In this document: piece by piece, positions 31,060-40,654 of the stretch
Layout of the letters: the number at the start of each line of letters is the position of its first letter
How positions within the stretch are numbered: the stretch's first letter is position 1
Assembly (NCBI RefSeq): GCF_000411455.1
Contig: NZ_KE150458.1
Location: 446,876 to 510,875, forward strand
Length of the DNA stretch: 64,000 nt
Direction of reading: 5' to 3'
Source of the DNA: Microbacterium sp. oral taxon 186 str. F0373
GTDB lineage: Bacteria; Actinomycetota; Actinomycetes; Actinomycetales; Microbacteriaceae
Program-made: the position numbers and the translations under genes
The notes under the pieces: model-generated
The model's input: the letters and a program-made list of their open reading frames with translations, nothing else
Database searches by the model: none
What the model was told of the DNA's origin: nothing

Positions 31060-32778
31060 TCAGTCGCCGCCGGGCTGGGTGAGGTTCAGCAGGGACTCAC
31101 GCACCTGACGCCGTAGGACCTTTCCGATCAAGGACTTCGGCAGCTCGTCGACGACGAAGATCCGGCGGGGAACCTTGTAGGGCGTGAGGATGCTGCGCGC
31201 GTACTCACGGATGGACTCCGTGTCGACCTCGACCCCGGAGCCGTCGAGCACCACGGCGGCGACGACCTCCTCCCCGGAATGCTCGCTCGGCAGGCCCACG
31301 ACGGCGGCATCCACGACGCGTGGGTGCTGCCGCAGCGCGTTCTCGACCTCGGTAGGGGCGACGTTGAACCCGCCGGTGATGATGAGCTCTTTGATGCGAT
31401 CCACGATGCGCACGAACCCGTCGTCGTCGATCTGGACGATGTCACCGGTGCGGAACCAGCCGTCGACGAAGACCTGCTCGGTGGCCTCTGGCTTGCCGTA
31501 GTACCCCTGGAAGACCTGCGGGCCCCGCACGATCAACTCACCCCGCTCACCGGCGGGAACATCCACGGTCGGCTCGTCGGGGTCGACCACGCGGCATTCG
31601 GTGCCGGGAAGGGGGAGGCCGACCGTTCCTGCTTTGCGGTTGTCAGCGACGGGGTTCGCCATGAGCACAGGTGAGCATTCGGACAGGCCATAGCCCTCGA
31701 CGAGGTACCCGCCCGTCGCCTCCTCGAACGGCACGACGAGATCATGCGGCAACGCCATGGCGCCGGAGATGGCGACCTCCGTGCCGGCCAGGGACACCCC
31801 TTCGGCGCGCGCGGCGGCCAGCAGGCGATCGGCGATCGGGGGCACCAGCGGCAGGAACGTCGCCGGATGCTTCCTCGTCACCTGGAGGACCATCGCCGGT
31901 TCGAAGCGCGGGAACAGCACCAGGCGAGCACCCATCGACATCGCGAACGTCAGGCACAGCGTCAACCCGTAGGCGTGGAACATGGGCAGAACGGCGTAGA
32001 CGACGCACCCGTGGCCGCGCTGGATCGACGGCACCCAGGCCTGAGCCTGCCGCGCGTTGGCCAGGAGGTTGCGGTGGGTGAGCACCGCGCCCTTCGGGGT
32101 GCCGGTCGTGCCGCTCGTGTACTGGATGATGGCGACATCGTCGGTGGCGGGTCCGGGCACGGATGCCGCTAGCGCTTCGGTGCGCGCCAGGTGCTCCCAC
32201 GGCACGGCCCCGGACACGCGCGTCGTGAGCGCGGCGCGTGACTCTCGGGCCTTCGCGACCGGAAGACGCAGCGCGAGACGCAGCGACAGGGGCATCGCGG
32301 TGGTGATGTCGACGCTGACGAGCGTGGTGACGGCGAGATCGGCGGGGAACTCTTGGACCGTGGCGACGACCTTGCTCCAGACGATCGCCGTACGTGCACC
32401 GTGGTCTTCGAACTGCTTGCGAAGCTCTCGCGGCGTGTAGAGGGGATTGTGTTCGACGGCGATGGCGCCGAGACGCAGTATCGCGTAGAACGCGATGATG
32501 TGCTGGGGACAGTTGGGCAGCACGATCGCGACGGTGTCGCCTTTGCCCACGCCGCGCTCGCGGAGACCTGCCGCGACTCGATCGATCGCCTCGACGAGGT
32601 CGCGATACGAGGTCGTTCGGCCGAAGAACTGCAGGGCAGGCGCGTCCGGATAGTCACGCGCCGACGCCGTGACGATGTCCAGGAGCGATCCGGTGACCGG
32701 TTCGAGATCTTCCGGTACCCCGGCGGCGTAGCTTGCGATCCACGGACGGGGCGGGTCGTAGTGGGGAGCGGGACTCAC
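31060..32778 (-). CDS. Long-chain fatty-acid-CoA ligase (AMP-binding enzyme)
   Basis: ANL-superfamily enzyme of 572 residues that activates a carboxylic acid with ATP and CoA. The P-loop is YTSGTTGTPKGAVLTH. The acyl-binding region contains VEGYGLSECSPV. WFRTGDIVQIDDDGF is the hinge motif, and the catalytic Lys is in PKSLIGKVLRRQ. FadD-like architecture favours a medium- or long-chain fatty acid, but chain length is not readable. GTG start; divergent from gatC. Confidence 0.9.
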   Translation of the reverse strand: MSPAPHYDPPRPWIASYAAGVPEDLEPVTGSLLDIVTASARDYPDAPALQFFGRTTSYRDLVEAIDRVAAGLRERGVGKGDTVAIVLPNCPQHIIAFYAILRLGAIAVEHNPLYTPRELRKQFEDHGARTAIVWSKVVATVQEFPADLAVTTLVSVDITTAMPLSLRLALRLPVAKARESRAALTTRVSGAVPWEHLARTEALAASVPGPATDDVAIIQYTSGTTGTPKGAVLTHRNLLANARQAQAWVPSIQRGHGCVVYAVLPMFHAYGLTLCLTFAMSMGARLVLFPRFEPAMVLQVTRKHPATFLPLVPPIADRLLAAARAEGVSLAGTEVAISGAMALPHDLVVPFEEATGGYLVEGYGLSECSPVLMANPVADNRKAGTVGLPLPGTECRVVDPDEPTVDVPAGERGELIVRGPQVFQGYYGKPEATEQVFVDGWFRTGDIVQIDDDGFVRIVDRIKELIITGGFNVAPTEVENALRQHPRVVDAAVVGLPSEHSGEEVVAAVVLDGSGVEVDTESIREYARSILTPYKVPRRIFVVDELPKSLIGKVLRRQVRESLLNLTQPGGD

Positions 32779-32824
32779 GCCGGCCAGCCTATCGGCCGTG
32801 AGAAGCGGGTCGAAGGGGGCCGAC

Positions 32825-32830
32825 TAGAAT
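32825..32830 (+). promoter_or_regulatory. -10 of a leaderless gatCAB transcript
   Basis: TAGAAT, a near-perfect -10, ends 6 nt before the gatC GTG, again placing the transcript start on the start codon. Confidence 0.6.
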
Positions 32831-32836
32831 CGAGGG

Positions 32837-33136
32837 GTGTCTGAAATCACCCCTGAACTCGTTCGCCATCTCGGCGTCCTGGCCCGGATTCAGCTCGACG
32901 AGCACGAGGTGCAGCGCCTGACGGGGCAGCTCTCCGTGATCGTCGACAACATCGCGAAGGTGTCCGAGGTGGCAACGCCCGACGTCCCCGCGACGAGCCA
33001 TCCCATCCCGCTGGAGAACGTCTTCCGTCCCGATGTCGTCGGACAGATGCTGACGGTGGAGCAGGTGCTGCAGAACGCGCCGGATGCCGCCGACGGACGG
33101 TTCCGTGTCACCGCGATTCTGGGGGAGGAGCAGTGA
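32837..33136 (+). CDS. gatC: Asp-tRNA(Asn)/Glu-tRNA(Gln) amidotransferase subunit C
   Basis: Small stabilising subunit (99 residues) of the GatCAB complex that converts Glu-tRNA(Gln) to Gln-tRNA(Gln). Typical blocks are [18 protein letters not shown] and the C-terminal [11 protein letters not shown]. The stop overlaps gatA by 4 nt (GTGA). Confidence 0.95.
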   Translation: MSEITPELVRHLGVLARIQLDEHEVQRLTGQLSVIVDNIAKVSEVATPDVPATSHPIPLENVFRPDVVGQMLTVEQVLQNAPDAADGRFRVTAILGEEQ

Positions 33137-34644
33137 GCGATCTCACACGGCTGAGCGCCGCAGACCTGGCCGCGCGATTGTCTTCCGGCGAGGTGTCCAG
33201 TGTCGAAGCGACGCAGGCGCATCTCGACCGGATCGCCGCCGTCGACGGCGATGTGCACGCCTTCCTCCACGTGAGCGACCACGCGCTCGACGTGGCGGCA
33301 GACATCGATCGTCGCCGCGCCGCCGGTGAGTCCCTGGGCGAGCTCGCGGGCGTCCCGCTCGCGATCAAGGACGTGCTCGTCACGACCGACATGCCCTCTA
33401 CCAGCGGATCCAAGATCCTCGAAGGCTTCCTCTCGCCTTACGACGCCACCGTCGTCGCGCGTTCGCGCGCCGCCGGCCTGGTGCCGCTCGGCAAGACGAA
33501 CATGGACGAGTTCGCGATGGGATCCTCGACGGAGCACTCGGCGTACGGCCCCACCCACAACCCGTGGGATCTCGATCGGATTCCCGGCGGCTCCGGCGGC
33601 GGATCGGCGGCCGCCGTCGCCGCGTTCGAGGCGCCGCTGGCTCTCGGCTCCGACACGGGCGGATCGATCCGCCAGCCCGCGCATGTCACGGGAACCGTCG
33701 GCATGAAGCCGACGTACGGTGCGGTGAGCCGGTTCGGCGCCATCGCACTGGCCTCCTCCCTCGACCAGGTCGGTCCGGTCTCCCGTACCGTCCTCGACTC
33801 GGCGCTTCTGCACGACGTCATCGGCGGTCACGACCCGCACGACGCGACGTCGCTGACCGACAGCTGGCCCTCCTTCGCCACGGCCGCTCGAGAGGGCGCC
33901 GCCGGCGCCGGTCTGGCGGGCCTGAAGATCGGCGTCATCCGCGAGCTGCCCGACAGCGGCTTCCAGGCGGGCGTGTCGGCGTCCTTCCGGGCAGCGTTGG
34001 CTCTCCTGGAGGCGCAGGGCGCGGAGATCGTCGAGGTCAGCGCCCCGCACTTCGAGTACGGTGTCGCCGCCTACTACCTGATCCTCCCCGCGGAGGCCTC
34101 GAGCAACCTCGCCAAGTTCGACTCCGTGCGCTTCGGCATGCGGGTGGAGGTTCCGGGCGGCACCGTCGAAGACGTCATGGCCGCGACGCGCGACGCGGGC
34201 TTCGGCGACGAAGTGAAGCGTCGCATCATCCTCGGCACGTACGCGCTGTCGGCCGGCTACTACGACGCCTACTACGGCAGCGCCCAGAAGGTGCGCACCC
34301 TCATCCAGCGCGACTTCGACACGGCTTTCGCCGACGTCGACGTCATCGCCACGCCGTCGGCTCCGACCACCGCCTTCAAGCTGGGCGAGAAGATCGACGA
34401 CCCGCTGCAGATGTACCTCAACGACGTCACCACGATTCCGGTGAACCTGGCCGGCGTCCCCGGCATCTCGATTCCGTCGGGCCTCGCAGAGGAGGACGGG
34501 CTGCCCGTCGGCATCCAGTTCATCGCCCCGGCGCGCCAGGATGCCCGGTTGTATCGCGTGGGTGCGGCCGCCGAGGCCCTGCTCGTCGACTCATGGGGTG
34601 GTCCCTTGCTGGACCGCGCCCCGCTGCTGGGAGGGAACCGCTGA
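33133..34644 (+). CDS. gatA: Asp-tRNA(Asn)/Glu-tRNA(Gln) amidotransferase subunit A
   Basis: Amidase subunit releasing ammonia from glutamine; 503 residues. The Ser-cisSer-Lys triad is visible: Lys in [10 protein letters not shown], the cis-Ser in [14 protein letters not shown] and the nucleophile in [14 protein letters not shown] start; its TGA shares one base with the gatB ATG, so the three gat genes are fully coupled. Confidence 0.97.
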   Translation: MSDLTRLSAADLAARLSSGEVSSVEATQAHLDRIAAVDGDVHAFLHVSDHALDVAADIDRRRAAGESLGELAGVPLAIKDVLVTTDMPSTSGSKILEGFLSPYDATVVARSRAAGLVPLGKTNMDEFAMGSSTEHSAYGPTHNPWDLDRIPGGSGGGSAAAVAAFEAPLALGSDTGGSIRQPAHVTGTVGMKPTYGAVSRFGAIALASSLDQVGPVSRTVLDSALLHDVIGGHDPHDATSLTDSWPSFATAAREGAAGAGLAGLKIGVIRELPDSGFQAGVSASFRAALALLEAQGAEIVEVSAPHFEYGVAAYYLILPAEASSNLAKFDSVRFGMRVEVPGGTVEDVMAATRDAGFGDEVKRRIILGTYALSAGYYDAYYGSAQKVRTLIQRDFDTAFADVDVIATPSAPTTAFKLGEKIDDPLQMYLNDVTTIPVNLAGVPGISIPSGLAEEDGLPVGIQFIAPARQDARLYRVGAAAEALLVDSWGGPLLDRAPLLGGNR

Positions 34645-36158
34645 TGGCCAAGGCCGCACTGATGGACTTCGACGACGCGCTGAAGCTGTACGAGCCGGTG
34701 CTCGGCTTCGAGGTGCACGTCGAACTCAACACCGAGACGAAGATGTTCTCGCCGGCGGGCAACCCGGCGCACGCCGCGAACCACGATGCTGCTCCCAACA
34801 CGCTCGTGGCACCCGTCGATATGGGCCTTCCGGGTTCGCTCCCGGTGGTCAACGAGACCGCGGTGCGTTTCTCGATCAGCCTGGGGCTCGCCCTCGGATG
34901 CCAGATCGCCCCGTCGAGCCGCTTCGCCCGGAAGAACTACTTCTACCCCGACCTCGGCAAGAACTACCAGATCTCGCAGTACGACGAGCCCATCGCCTTC
35001 GAGGGGCAGGTCGAGGTCGAGCTGGCCGACGGGACGATCTTCGAGGTGCCCATCGAGCGGGCGCACATGGAAGAGGATGCCGGCAAGCTCACGCACGTCG
35101 GCGGCGCCACCGGCCGTATCCAGGGGGCGGAGTACTCGCTCGTGGACTACAACCGCGCCGGTGTGCCTCTCGTGGAAATCGTCACGAAGCCGATCTTCGG
35201 GGCCGAACATCGGGCACCCGAGCTGGCCGCCGCGTACGTGCGCGCGATTCGTGACGTGGTGCTCTCGCTCGGCATCTCGGAGGCGCGCATGGAGCGCGGC
35301 AATCTCCGATGCGACGCGAATGTGTCTCTGCGGCCGCGCGGGCAGGAGAAGCTCGGAACGCGCACCGAGACCAAGAACGTCAACTCGATGCGTTCCGTCG
35401 AGCGCGCCGTGCGCTACGAGATCCAGCGTCAAGCAGCCATCCTCGCCGCGGGCTGGACGATCACGCAGGAGACGCGGCACTGGCACGAAGACACCGGGAC
35501 CACGTCGCCGGGTCGACCCAAGTCGGATGCCGACGACTACCGCTACTTCCCGGAGCCCGATCTTCTTCCCGTCGCGCCGCCGACGGAGCTCATCGAATCG
35601 CTGCGCGCCGCGCTGCCGGAGCCGCCCGCCGCGCGTCGGCGCCGCCTCAAGGCCGAGTGGGGCTTCGCCGACATCGATTTCCAGGGAATCGTGAACGCGG
35701 GTCTGCTCGCCGAGGTGGATGCGACCGTGGCCGCCGGGGCTTCGCCTGCCGCCGCGCGGAAGTGGTGGATGAGCGAGATCTCGCGCCTCGCCAACGCGCA
35801 GGGCGTCGACGCCTCATCGCTCGTCACTCCGGCTTCGGTCGCGGCGCTGCAGCAGCTGGTGGATGCCGGCACGCTCACCGACAAGCTGGCCCGTCAGGTG
35901 CTCGAAGGCGTCATCGCCGGCGAAGGCACGCCGCAGGAGGTCGTCGACGCGCGGGGCCTCGCCGTCGTCTCCGACGACGGTGCACTGATCGCCGCGATCG
36001 ACGAGGCCCTCGCCGCGCAGCCCGATGTGTTGGAGAAGATCCGCGACGGCAAGGTGCAGGCCGCCGGTGCGGTCATCGGTGCCGTCATGAAGGCGATGAA
36101 GGGTCAAGCCGACGCCGCACGCGTCCGCGAGCTCGTCCTCGAGCGCGCGGCGCAGTAG
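34644..36158 (+). CDS. gatB: Asp-tRNA(Asn)/Glu-tRNA(Gln) amidotransferase subunit B
   Basis: Binds the mischarged tRNA and phosphorylates the Glu side chain; 504 residues. The GatB catalytic domain shows [34 protein letters not shown] and [11 protein letters not shown], and the C-terminal YqeY-like tail domain covers roughly 360-504. It is followed by a hairpin (36,174-36,212) before dinB. Confidence 0.97.
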   Translation: MAKAALMDFDDALKLYEPVLGFEVHVELNTETKMFSPAGNPAHAANHDAAPNTLVAPVDMGLPGSLPVVNETAVRFSISLGLALGCQIAPSSRFARKNYFYPDLGKNYQISQYDEPIAFEGQVEVELADGTIFEVPIERAHMEEDAGKLTHVGGATGRIQGAEYSLVDYNRAGVPLVEIVTKPIFGAEHRAPELAAAYVRAIRDVVLSLGISEARMERGNLRCDANVSLRPRGQEKLGTRTETKNVNSMRSVERAVRYEIQRQAAILAAGWTITQETRHWHEDTGTTSPGRPKSDADDYRYFPEPDLLPVAPPTELIESLRAALPEPPAARRRRLKAEWGFADIDFQGIVNAGLLAEVDATVAAGASPAAARKWWMSEISRLANAQGVDASSLVTPASVAALQQLVDAGTLTDKLARQVLEGVIAGEGTPQEVVDARGLAVVSDDGALIAAIDEALAAQPDVLEKIRDGKVQAAGAVIGAVMKAMKGQADAARVRELVLERAAQ

Positions 36159-36173
36159 GCGCGTCCGTCCACG

Positions 36174-36212
36174 TTCTCGGTGTCGCCGCGATGTCGGCGG
36201 CGTCACCGAGAA
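36174..36212 (+). terminator. Hairpin between gatB and dinB, overlapping the probable dinB -10
   Basis: TTCTCGGTG (36,174-36,182) pairs with CACCGAGAA (36,204-36,212), and an inner CGCCG/CGGCG pairing lies between. There is no T-run. The right arm overlaps GAGAAT at 36,208-36,213, the only -10-like hexamer before the dinB ATG at 36,220. Confidence 0.45.
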
Positions 36213-36219
36213 TGGAGAC

Positions 36220-37479
36220 ATGGGACGGGGTGACGGGTCGGGACGGGTCGTGTCGCCGCCCGGTGCCGACGACAGCGGTACGCGCATTCTTCATGTCGAC
36301 ATGGACGCGTTCTATGCGTCCGTCGAAGTCCTCCACGATCCCTCGCTGGCCGGCAAGCCGCTGATCGTCGGCGGTATGGAGGGGCGCGGGGTCGTCTCCA
36401 GCGCCTCCTACGAGGCTCGGCGCTTCGGCGTGCGATCGGCGATGGGTGTCGCTCAGGCTCTCCGGCTGTGCCCGCACGCGATCGTGGTCACTCCGCACTT
36501 CGAGAGGTATGCGAGTCTGTCGCGTCAGGTGATGGCGATCTTCCACGACATCACCCCGCTCGTCGAGCCGCTCTCGATCGATGAAGCGTTCCTCGACGTG
36601 TCCGGCGCCCGACGGCTCTGGGGCTCTCCCGGCGAGATCGCCCGGATGCTGCGAACACGCGTGAAGGCGGAGACAGGGCTTGTCTGCAGCGTCGGCGTAG
36701 CGGCCACCAAGCATGTCGCGAAGATTGCCTCTACGCGTTCGAAGCCCGACGGCCTCCTCATCGTCAGCGAGCCCGACACCGCCGCCTTCCTCGCCGCACT
36801 GCCCGTATCGGCGCTGTGGGGAGTGGGACCGAAGGCCGCGGAGGCGTTGGAGGGCCGCGGCATCCGACTCGTCTCCGACATCCTCGCTTCCCCGCGGGCC
36901 GTCCTGGATCGCGCGCTCGGGCCCGCCGGCGGAGAGCGCATCTGGCAGCTCGCGCACGGCATCGACCCGCGGACGGTCGAGACGCAGCGCACGGAGAAGA
37001 GCATCGGACATGAGGAGACCTTCCTCACCGACGTCGCCGATGCGGCGGTTCTTCGCAGCGAGCTTCGCCGGTTGTCCGACCGCGTGGCGGCGCGTCTGCG
37101 GGGCGGCGGCTGGCGTGCGGGAACCGTCGCGCTGAAGCTGCGCTACGCCGACTTCACCACGCTCTCGCGTTCCCTGTCGCTCGCGGAGCCCTCGGACGTC
37201 GGGCAGCGGATCGGCGATGTCGCGATCGGCTTGTTCGAGGCCCTGGAGCTGGCCCAGCCGGTCCGTCTGATCGGCGTGCGCGCAGAGAAGCTGCGCGGCG
37301 GCGACGGCGGCGCCGTACCGCTCTGGGACGACGATGCCGAGTGGCGCCGCGTCGATGCCGCCTTGGACGACGCGCGGGAGCGCTTCGGCGGGGGAGCGGT
37401 CACCCGGGCCAGCGTCCTCGGTCCGCGCCGTGACGTCAACGCCCTCCCGACGAATCCGCGGCTCCCTCGCACCGAGTGA
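36220..37479 (+). CDS. dinB: DNA polymerase IV (Y-family, DinB)
   Basis: Error-prone translesion polymerase, 419 residues. The palm-domain carboxylates are in HVDMDAFYASVE and LSIDEAFLDVSG; steric and finger motifs SSASYEARRFGVRSAM follow, and the little-finger domain ends before a short basic tail. No beta-clamp motif of the classic QLVLGL type is obvious at the C-terminus. I see no TCGAAC-N4-GTTCGA-type LexA box in front, so SOS control is not supported. Confidence 0.94.
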   Translation: MGRGDGSGRVVSPPGADDSGTRILHVDMDAFYASVEVLHDPSLAGKPLIVGGMEGRGVVSSASYEARRFGVRSAMGVAQALRLCPHAIVVTPHFERYASLSRQVMAIFHDITPLVEPLSIDEAFLDVSGARRLWGSPGEIARMLRTRVKAETGLVCSVGVAATKHVAKIASTRSKPDGLLIVSEPDTAAFLAALPVSALWGVGPKAAEALEGRGIRLVSDILASPRAVLDRALGPAGGERIWQLAHGIDPRTVETQRTEKSIGHEETFLTDVADAAVLRSELRRLSDRVAARLRGGGWRAGTVALKLRYADFTTLSRSLSLAEPSDVGQRIGDVAIGLFEALELAQPVRLIGVRAEKLRGGDGGAVPLWDDDAEWRRVDAALDDARERFGGGAVTRASVLGPRRDVNALPTNPRLPRTE

Positions 37480-37501
37480 GGTTCCGGGCTACGGTGGGAC
37501 C

Positions 37502-37822
37502 ATGCCCAATCTCGCACTCGAACTCGGCAAGCAGTCCGCATCGCTCGGCGTCAACAGCGTCTACGGCGAGCAGCAGGACGTCGACGGCATCCGCCTCATC
37601 CCCGTGGCGCTGTCGTGGTCGGGCTTCGGCGCCGGCGAGGACGAGAGCGGCAACAACGGCGGGGGCGGGGGCGGCTTCGCGGTTCCCCTCGGCGCCTACA
37701 TCCGCAAGGGCGACGATCTGCGCTTCGAACCGAACCTCGTGTCCCTGCTCGCGGTGGCGATCCCGTTCGTGTGGGTCGCGGGACGAACTCTCAGCCGCAT
37801 CATCCGTGCCCTCAAGCGCTGA
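37502..37822 (+). CDS. Small GerW/YtfJ-like protein
   Basis: A 106-residue protein whose central part (GVNSVYGEQQDVDGIRLIPV, then a run of seven glycines and FAVPLGAYIRKGD) resembles the GerW/YtfJ family, a glycine-rich beta-fold found far beyond spore formers. A hydrophobic C-terminal helix (LLAVAIPFVWVAG) could reach the membrane. Function unknown. TACGGT ends 6 nt before the ATG, again a leaderless layout. The next gene starts inside its last codons. Confidence 0.7.
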   Translation: MPNLALELGKQSASLGVNSVYGEQQDVDGIRLIPVALSWSGFGAGEDESGNNGGGGGGFAVPLGAYIRKGDDLRFEPNLVSLLAVAIPFVWVAGRTLSRIIRALKR

Positions 37823-38381
37823 CGAGGTCGATGCGGCCCTCGCGAGCGCCGTGGCGCGCATCGAGGCCGCCGTGTCGACCTTGGCACCGGAGATCATCCC
37901 GATCGTGCTGATCGATGGCCGATCCGGTGCGGGAAAGTCGAGCGTCGCGCGGCGGCTGCGCGAGCGATGGCAGGGCCCCGTCACCGTGATCGGTCTCGAC
38001 GAGCTGTATCCGGGTTGGGACGGGCTGGCGGCCGGGGCCACGCTGGCTGGGGAGTTCATCCTGACCCCCCTCAGCGAGGGCAGAGCGGCCGCGTGGCATC
38101 GGTGGGATTGGGCAGCGGATGCCCCCGGAGCCGAGGTGGTCACGCCGGCCGACGTGCCTCTCATCCTCGAAGGAGCGGGGGCACTCACACCGCGCACCGC
38201 GCACCTTGCGCATGTGCGCGTGTGGTTGGAGGCGCCGGAAGACAGCCGGCGCGATCGCGCGCTCACGCGCGACGGCGACACGTATCGCCCGCATTGGAGC
38301 CGCTGGGCGGCCCAGGAGGAGCATCACCTCCGCACGCATCATCCGCAGTCGCTTGCGACGATCGTCGTCGACGTGCCGTGA
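37806..38381 (+). CDS. P-loop ATP-binding protein (uridine-kinase-like)
   Basis: A 191-residue P-loop protein with Walker A IDGRSGAGKSSVARRL, a lid region HLRTHHPQ and no membrane segment. It resembles small nucleoside or uridine kinase-type NTPases; the substrate is not certain. The start is taken as GTG at 37,806, overlapping the previous gene by 17 nt; a GTG at 37,848 is an alternative. It ends 12 nt before the convergent DUF2017 gene. Confidence 0.75.
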   Translation: MPSSADEVDAALASAVARIEAAVSTLAPEIIPIVLIDGRSGAGKSSVARRLRERWQGPVTVIGLDELYPGWDGLAAGATLAGEFILTPLSEGRAAAWHRWDWAADAPGAEVVTPADVPLILEGAGALTPRTAHLAHVRVWLEAPEDSRRDRALTRDGDTYRPHWSRWAAQEEHHLRTHHPQSLATIVVDVP

Positions 38382-38393
38382 GGGTCGCGACGC

Positions 38394-38879
38394 TCAGTCG
38401 TCGATCGCCTGGAGCAGGCCCTCCAAGCGGAAGCCGAGCCAGTTGTACACACCGAAGCGAGGGTCGTCGTCCTGCTCCTCCTCGGTCGTGATACCGAGGC
38501 GGGTCGCCATCACCAGCCGCACGGCCGTGAGCGTTCGCAGCCACGCCGTCACGGCCCCGGCATCCAGTTCGACGATCACCTCGACCTCAGCGTCCGCGCG
38601 GTCCAGGTCTTCCGGCCGCAGGGTCCGCCCGTCGCGTTGCAGCGTCGTCAGAACGACAGCAGCATCGTCACGGCGCCGGTCGAGGAGGTCGTCCTGCGTC
38701 AGGCGGCGAAACTCCGCGGCGTCATCCGGAGCATCACGGTAGCCATCGGGAACGAGGCGTGCGATCGCCGGATCGTCGGTGCGATCGATGGAGTCGGCGA
38801 GCAGATCGGTGAACTGCAGGACGAGGTCGGTGAGGTGTGCGGCTTCCAGAGCGGACACCTCCATTCGCACCGCCGTCAT
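38394..38879 (-). CDS. DUF2017 family protein
   Basis: A 161-residue protein of the DUF2017 family, regularly found next to clpS in actinobacteria. It contains LEAAHLTDLVLQFTDLL, the RLVPDGYRDAPDDAAEFR block and a C-terminal RLGIT ... FGVYNWLGFRLEGLL. No function is established; the fixed link to clpS suggests a role in regulated proteolysis. The ATG overlaps the clpS stop by 4 nt. Confidence 0.88.
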   Translation of the reverse strand: MTAVRMEVSALEAAHLTDLVLQFTDLLADSIDRTDDPAIARLVPDGYRDAPDDAAEFRRLTQDDLLDRRRDDAAVVLTTLQRDGRTLRPEDLDRADAEVEVIVELDAGAVTAWLRTLTAVRLVMATRLGITTEEEQDDDPRFGVYNWLGFRLEGLLQAIDD

Positions 38880-39160
38880 GTGTCCGCCCTCCTCACGGTG
38901 GCCCAGAGTCCGTAGTCGTGCATCGCCTGCACGTGGAGTTCCATCTGCTCGCGCGCACCTTCGGCCACGACCGCGTGACCCTCGTGGTGCACCAGGAGCA
39001 TCAGGCGCTCGGCATGCTCGCGGGTGTACCCGAAATAGGTGCGGAAGACATGCACGACATAGCTCATGAGGTTGACGGGGTCGTTCCAGACCACGGCCTG
39101 CCAAGGGCCTGCGATCTCCGTGCGCTCGTCACGGCGAACATCCTCGAGGGGAATCGTCAT
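38876..39160 (-). CDS. clpS: ATP-dependent Clp protease adaptor ClpS
   Basis: Delivers N-end-rule substrates to ClpAP/ClpCP; 94 residues. The substrate-pocket blocks PWQAVVWNDPVNLMSYVV and LMLLVHHEGHAVV are intact. It is the middle gene of a three-gene overlapping set (metallopeptidase - clpS - DUF2017), with 4-nt overlaps on both sides. Confidence 0.95.
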   Translation of the reverse strand: MTIPLEDVRRDERTEIAGPWQAVVWNDPVNLMSYVVHVFRTYFGYTREHAERLMLLVHHEGHAVVAEGAREQMELHVQAMHDYGLWATVRRADT

Positions 39161-39507
39161 GCCCAGCCCAACTCGTGCAGACGCGCGTCGTCGATCCCGT
39201 AGAAATGCGCGATCTCGTGGACGAGCGTGGTGTGCACCTCATCCCGCAGCTCCGCGATCGACGCGCACGCGTGCAGATGCGGCTCACGGTAGACGATGAT
39301 CCGATCGGGCAGTTCCCCCGTGCCGTAACGGTCGCGTTCGGTCAGCGCCAGGCCGTCGTAGAGGCCCAGAAGGTCGAGGGAACCGTCCTCGGGCCTGTCC
39401 TCGACGACGAAGACGACGTTGTCGAGCCCGACGAGCATGCGCTCGGGCAGCAGATCGAGCTCGTCGGAGACGAGAGCCTCGAACGTGTCGGCATCCATAT
39501 CGATCAT
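39157..39507 (-). CDS. Zincin-like metallopeptidase family protein
   Basis: A 116-residue minimal zincin. The zinc site is TTLVHEIAHFYGIDD (HExxH-x2-F-x4-D). It has no signal peptide and is conserved in actinobacteria as the first gene of this operon. Its physiological substrate is unknown. The ATG at 39,507 is the last conserved core feature: sequence shared with the second island module begins only about 25 nt beyond it, so its promoter region sits at the island junction. Confidence 0.88.
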   Translation of the reverse strand: MIDMDADTFEALVSDELDLLPERMLVGLDNVVFVVEDRPEDGSLDLLGLYDGLALTERDRYGTGELPDRIIVYREPHLHACASIAELRDEVHTTLVHEIAHFYGIDDARLHELGWA

Positions 39508-39531
39508 GTCGACATCCCGATCGGGGAGAAA

Positions 39532-39996
39532 GTGGGGTGCCTGAGTAGTACGTTCGGCAACTCCGCCCCCAAGACAAAGACCCTGGTCAACCGCCTAGAC
39601 CGTGGGGTCTACGAGGTCTCTCGACGCCCCCAGGATACCGCTCCGAAGGACGATCGTGGCCCCGTTGTGAGGACTGTCGAGACGGCTCAAACTTTCCTCA
39701 CCGCCGCTGAGGTGGACGCGCTCGTCGGCGACTACCTGGCAGGGATGAGCGTCAAGGCACTCGCCGAGAGGTATGGCATCCATCGCGCCACGGTGTTCGC
39801 GCACCTGCGTCGCCGCAACGTGCCTAGCCGCCGCCCGGGGCTGGGGATCGACGAGAAGGCGGAGGCGGTGCGACTCGCCCGAGCGGGCGTCTCGATGCGC
39901 GCGATCGGTCGCCGGATGGGCGTGGATCGTAAGGCCGTACGTGCGGCGCTGGTCGAGGCCGGACTCATCGTGGACGAAGCGAGCGATGACTCCTAG
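39532..39996 (+). CDS. Double-HTH resolvase-type DNA-binding protein, module copy 1
   Basis: About 154 residues if started at GTG 39,532, which has GGGGAG upstream; GTG 39,667 would give 109. After a basic N-terminal stretch (TFGNSAPKTKTLV) come two helix-turn-helix units: FLTAAEVDALVGDYL/VKALAERYGIHRATVFAHLRR, an HTH_7-type resolvase C-terminus with key residues ALAERYGIHRATV, and KAEAVRLARAGVSMRAIGRRM. There is no serine-recombinase catalytic domain. A copy of identical length at 56,783 is about 88 percent identical by eye, and most base differences in the N-terminal part fall in third codon positions, so the longer form is probably real protein. Confidence 0.65.
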   Translation: MGCLSSTFGNSAPKTKTLVNRLDRGVYEVSRRPQDTAPKDDRGPVVRTVETAQTFLTAAEVDALVGDYLAGMSVKALAERYGIHRATVFAHLRRRNVPSRRPGLGIDEKAEAVRLARAGVSMRAIGRRMGVDRKAVRAALVEAGLIVDEASDDS

Positions 39997-40262
39997 CTGC
40001 GGTTCCGAGTTGCTGATCCATCGGTAGCGCTCTGCGCACCTCGTCGGTAACGAGCGCCGAGAGGAACCGATGATGGCCAGCTTGAGTGATGTCGCGAGCG
40101 ATGAGCGCACTGCGAGGATGGTGCTGTCGATGCTCGTCGAGCCCAATGACCCGGTGACAGGACGCATCTTGGCCCGGCTCGGCGCAGTTGAAACGCTTTG
40201 GCTCGCTGAACACGACGGTGCAGTAGTCGGGCTGAGCCCTGTGGACGCGCAGGTCTGGCGGG

Positions 40263-40265
40263 GGC
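40263..40265 (+). repeat. Left 3-bp target-site duplication (GGC) of the IS at 40,266
   Basis: GGC directly precedes the left end TTGACCCC; the same GGC follows the right end at 41,609-41,611. A 3-bp duplication is typical of IS3-family transposition. Confidence 0.75.
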
Positions 40266-40327
40266 TTGACCCCTGATCTTGGACACGCTGATTCCAGCAC
40301 GATGCTGGGGAAGCGAGAATCTGAGGG

Positions 40328-40654
40328 ATGGCAAGGAAGAACTACACGGACGAGTTCCGGCAGCGTGCGGTGGATTTGTACGAGTCCACGCCGGGCGCGA
40401 CGCTGAAAGCGATCGCGGCCGATTTGGGGATCTCCCGTGGTGCGTTGAAGGAATGGGTCGACAAGCTCGGATCCGGGACCGCTGCGGCCGGTTCGGTGTC
40501 GCCGCCGGTGTCGGTGCGGTCGGAGTCGCAGGCGGCGAGGATCATCCGGTTGGAAGCCGAGTTAGCGGTCTCGAGAGCGGAGCAGGTCAAGCTCGAGACG
40601 GAGCGGGACATCCTCCGTCAGGCGGCGAAGTATTTCGCTGCGGAGACGAACTGA
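40328..40654 (+). CDS. IS3-family transposase OrfA
   Basis: A 108-residue helix-turn-helix protein: YTDEFRQRAVDLYESTPG, LKAIAADLGISRGALKEWV, then a coiled-coil/leucine-zipper stretch (RIIRLEAELAVSRAEQVKLE) ending in DILRQAAKYFAAE. It binds the IS ends. Its TGA shares a base with the orfB ATG at 40,654, so OrfB can be made by re-initiation or by frameshifting. Confidence 0.92.
   Translation: MARKNYTDEFRQRAVDLYESTPGATLKAIAADLGISRGALKEWVDKLGSGTAAAGSVSPPVSVRSESQAARIIRLEAELAVSRAEQVKLETERDILRQAAKYFAAETN

Noticed and set aside
36159..36219. Possible SOS (LexA) box before dinB
   Set aside because: No TCGAAC-N4-GTTCGA-like sequence is present; the only symmetric feature is the hairpin described above.
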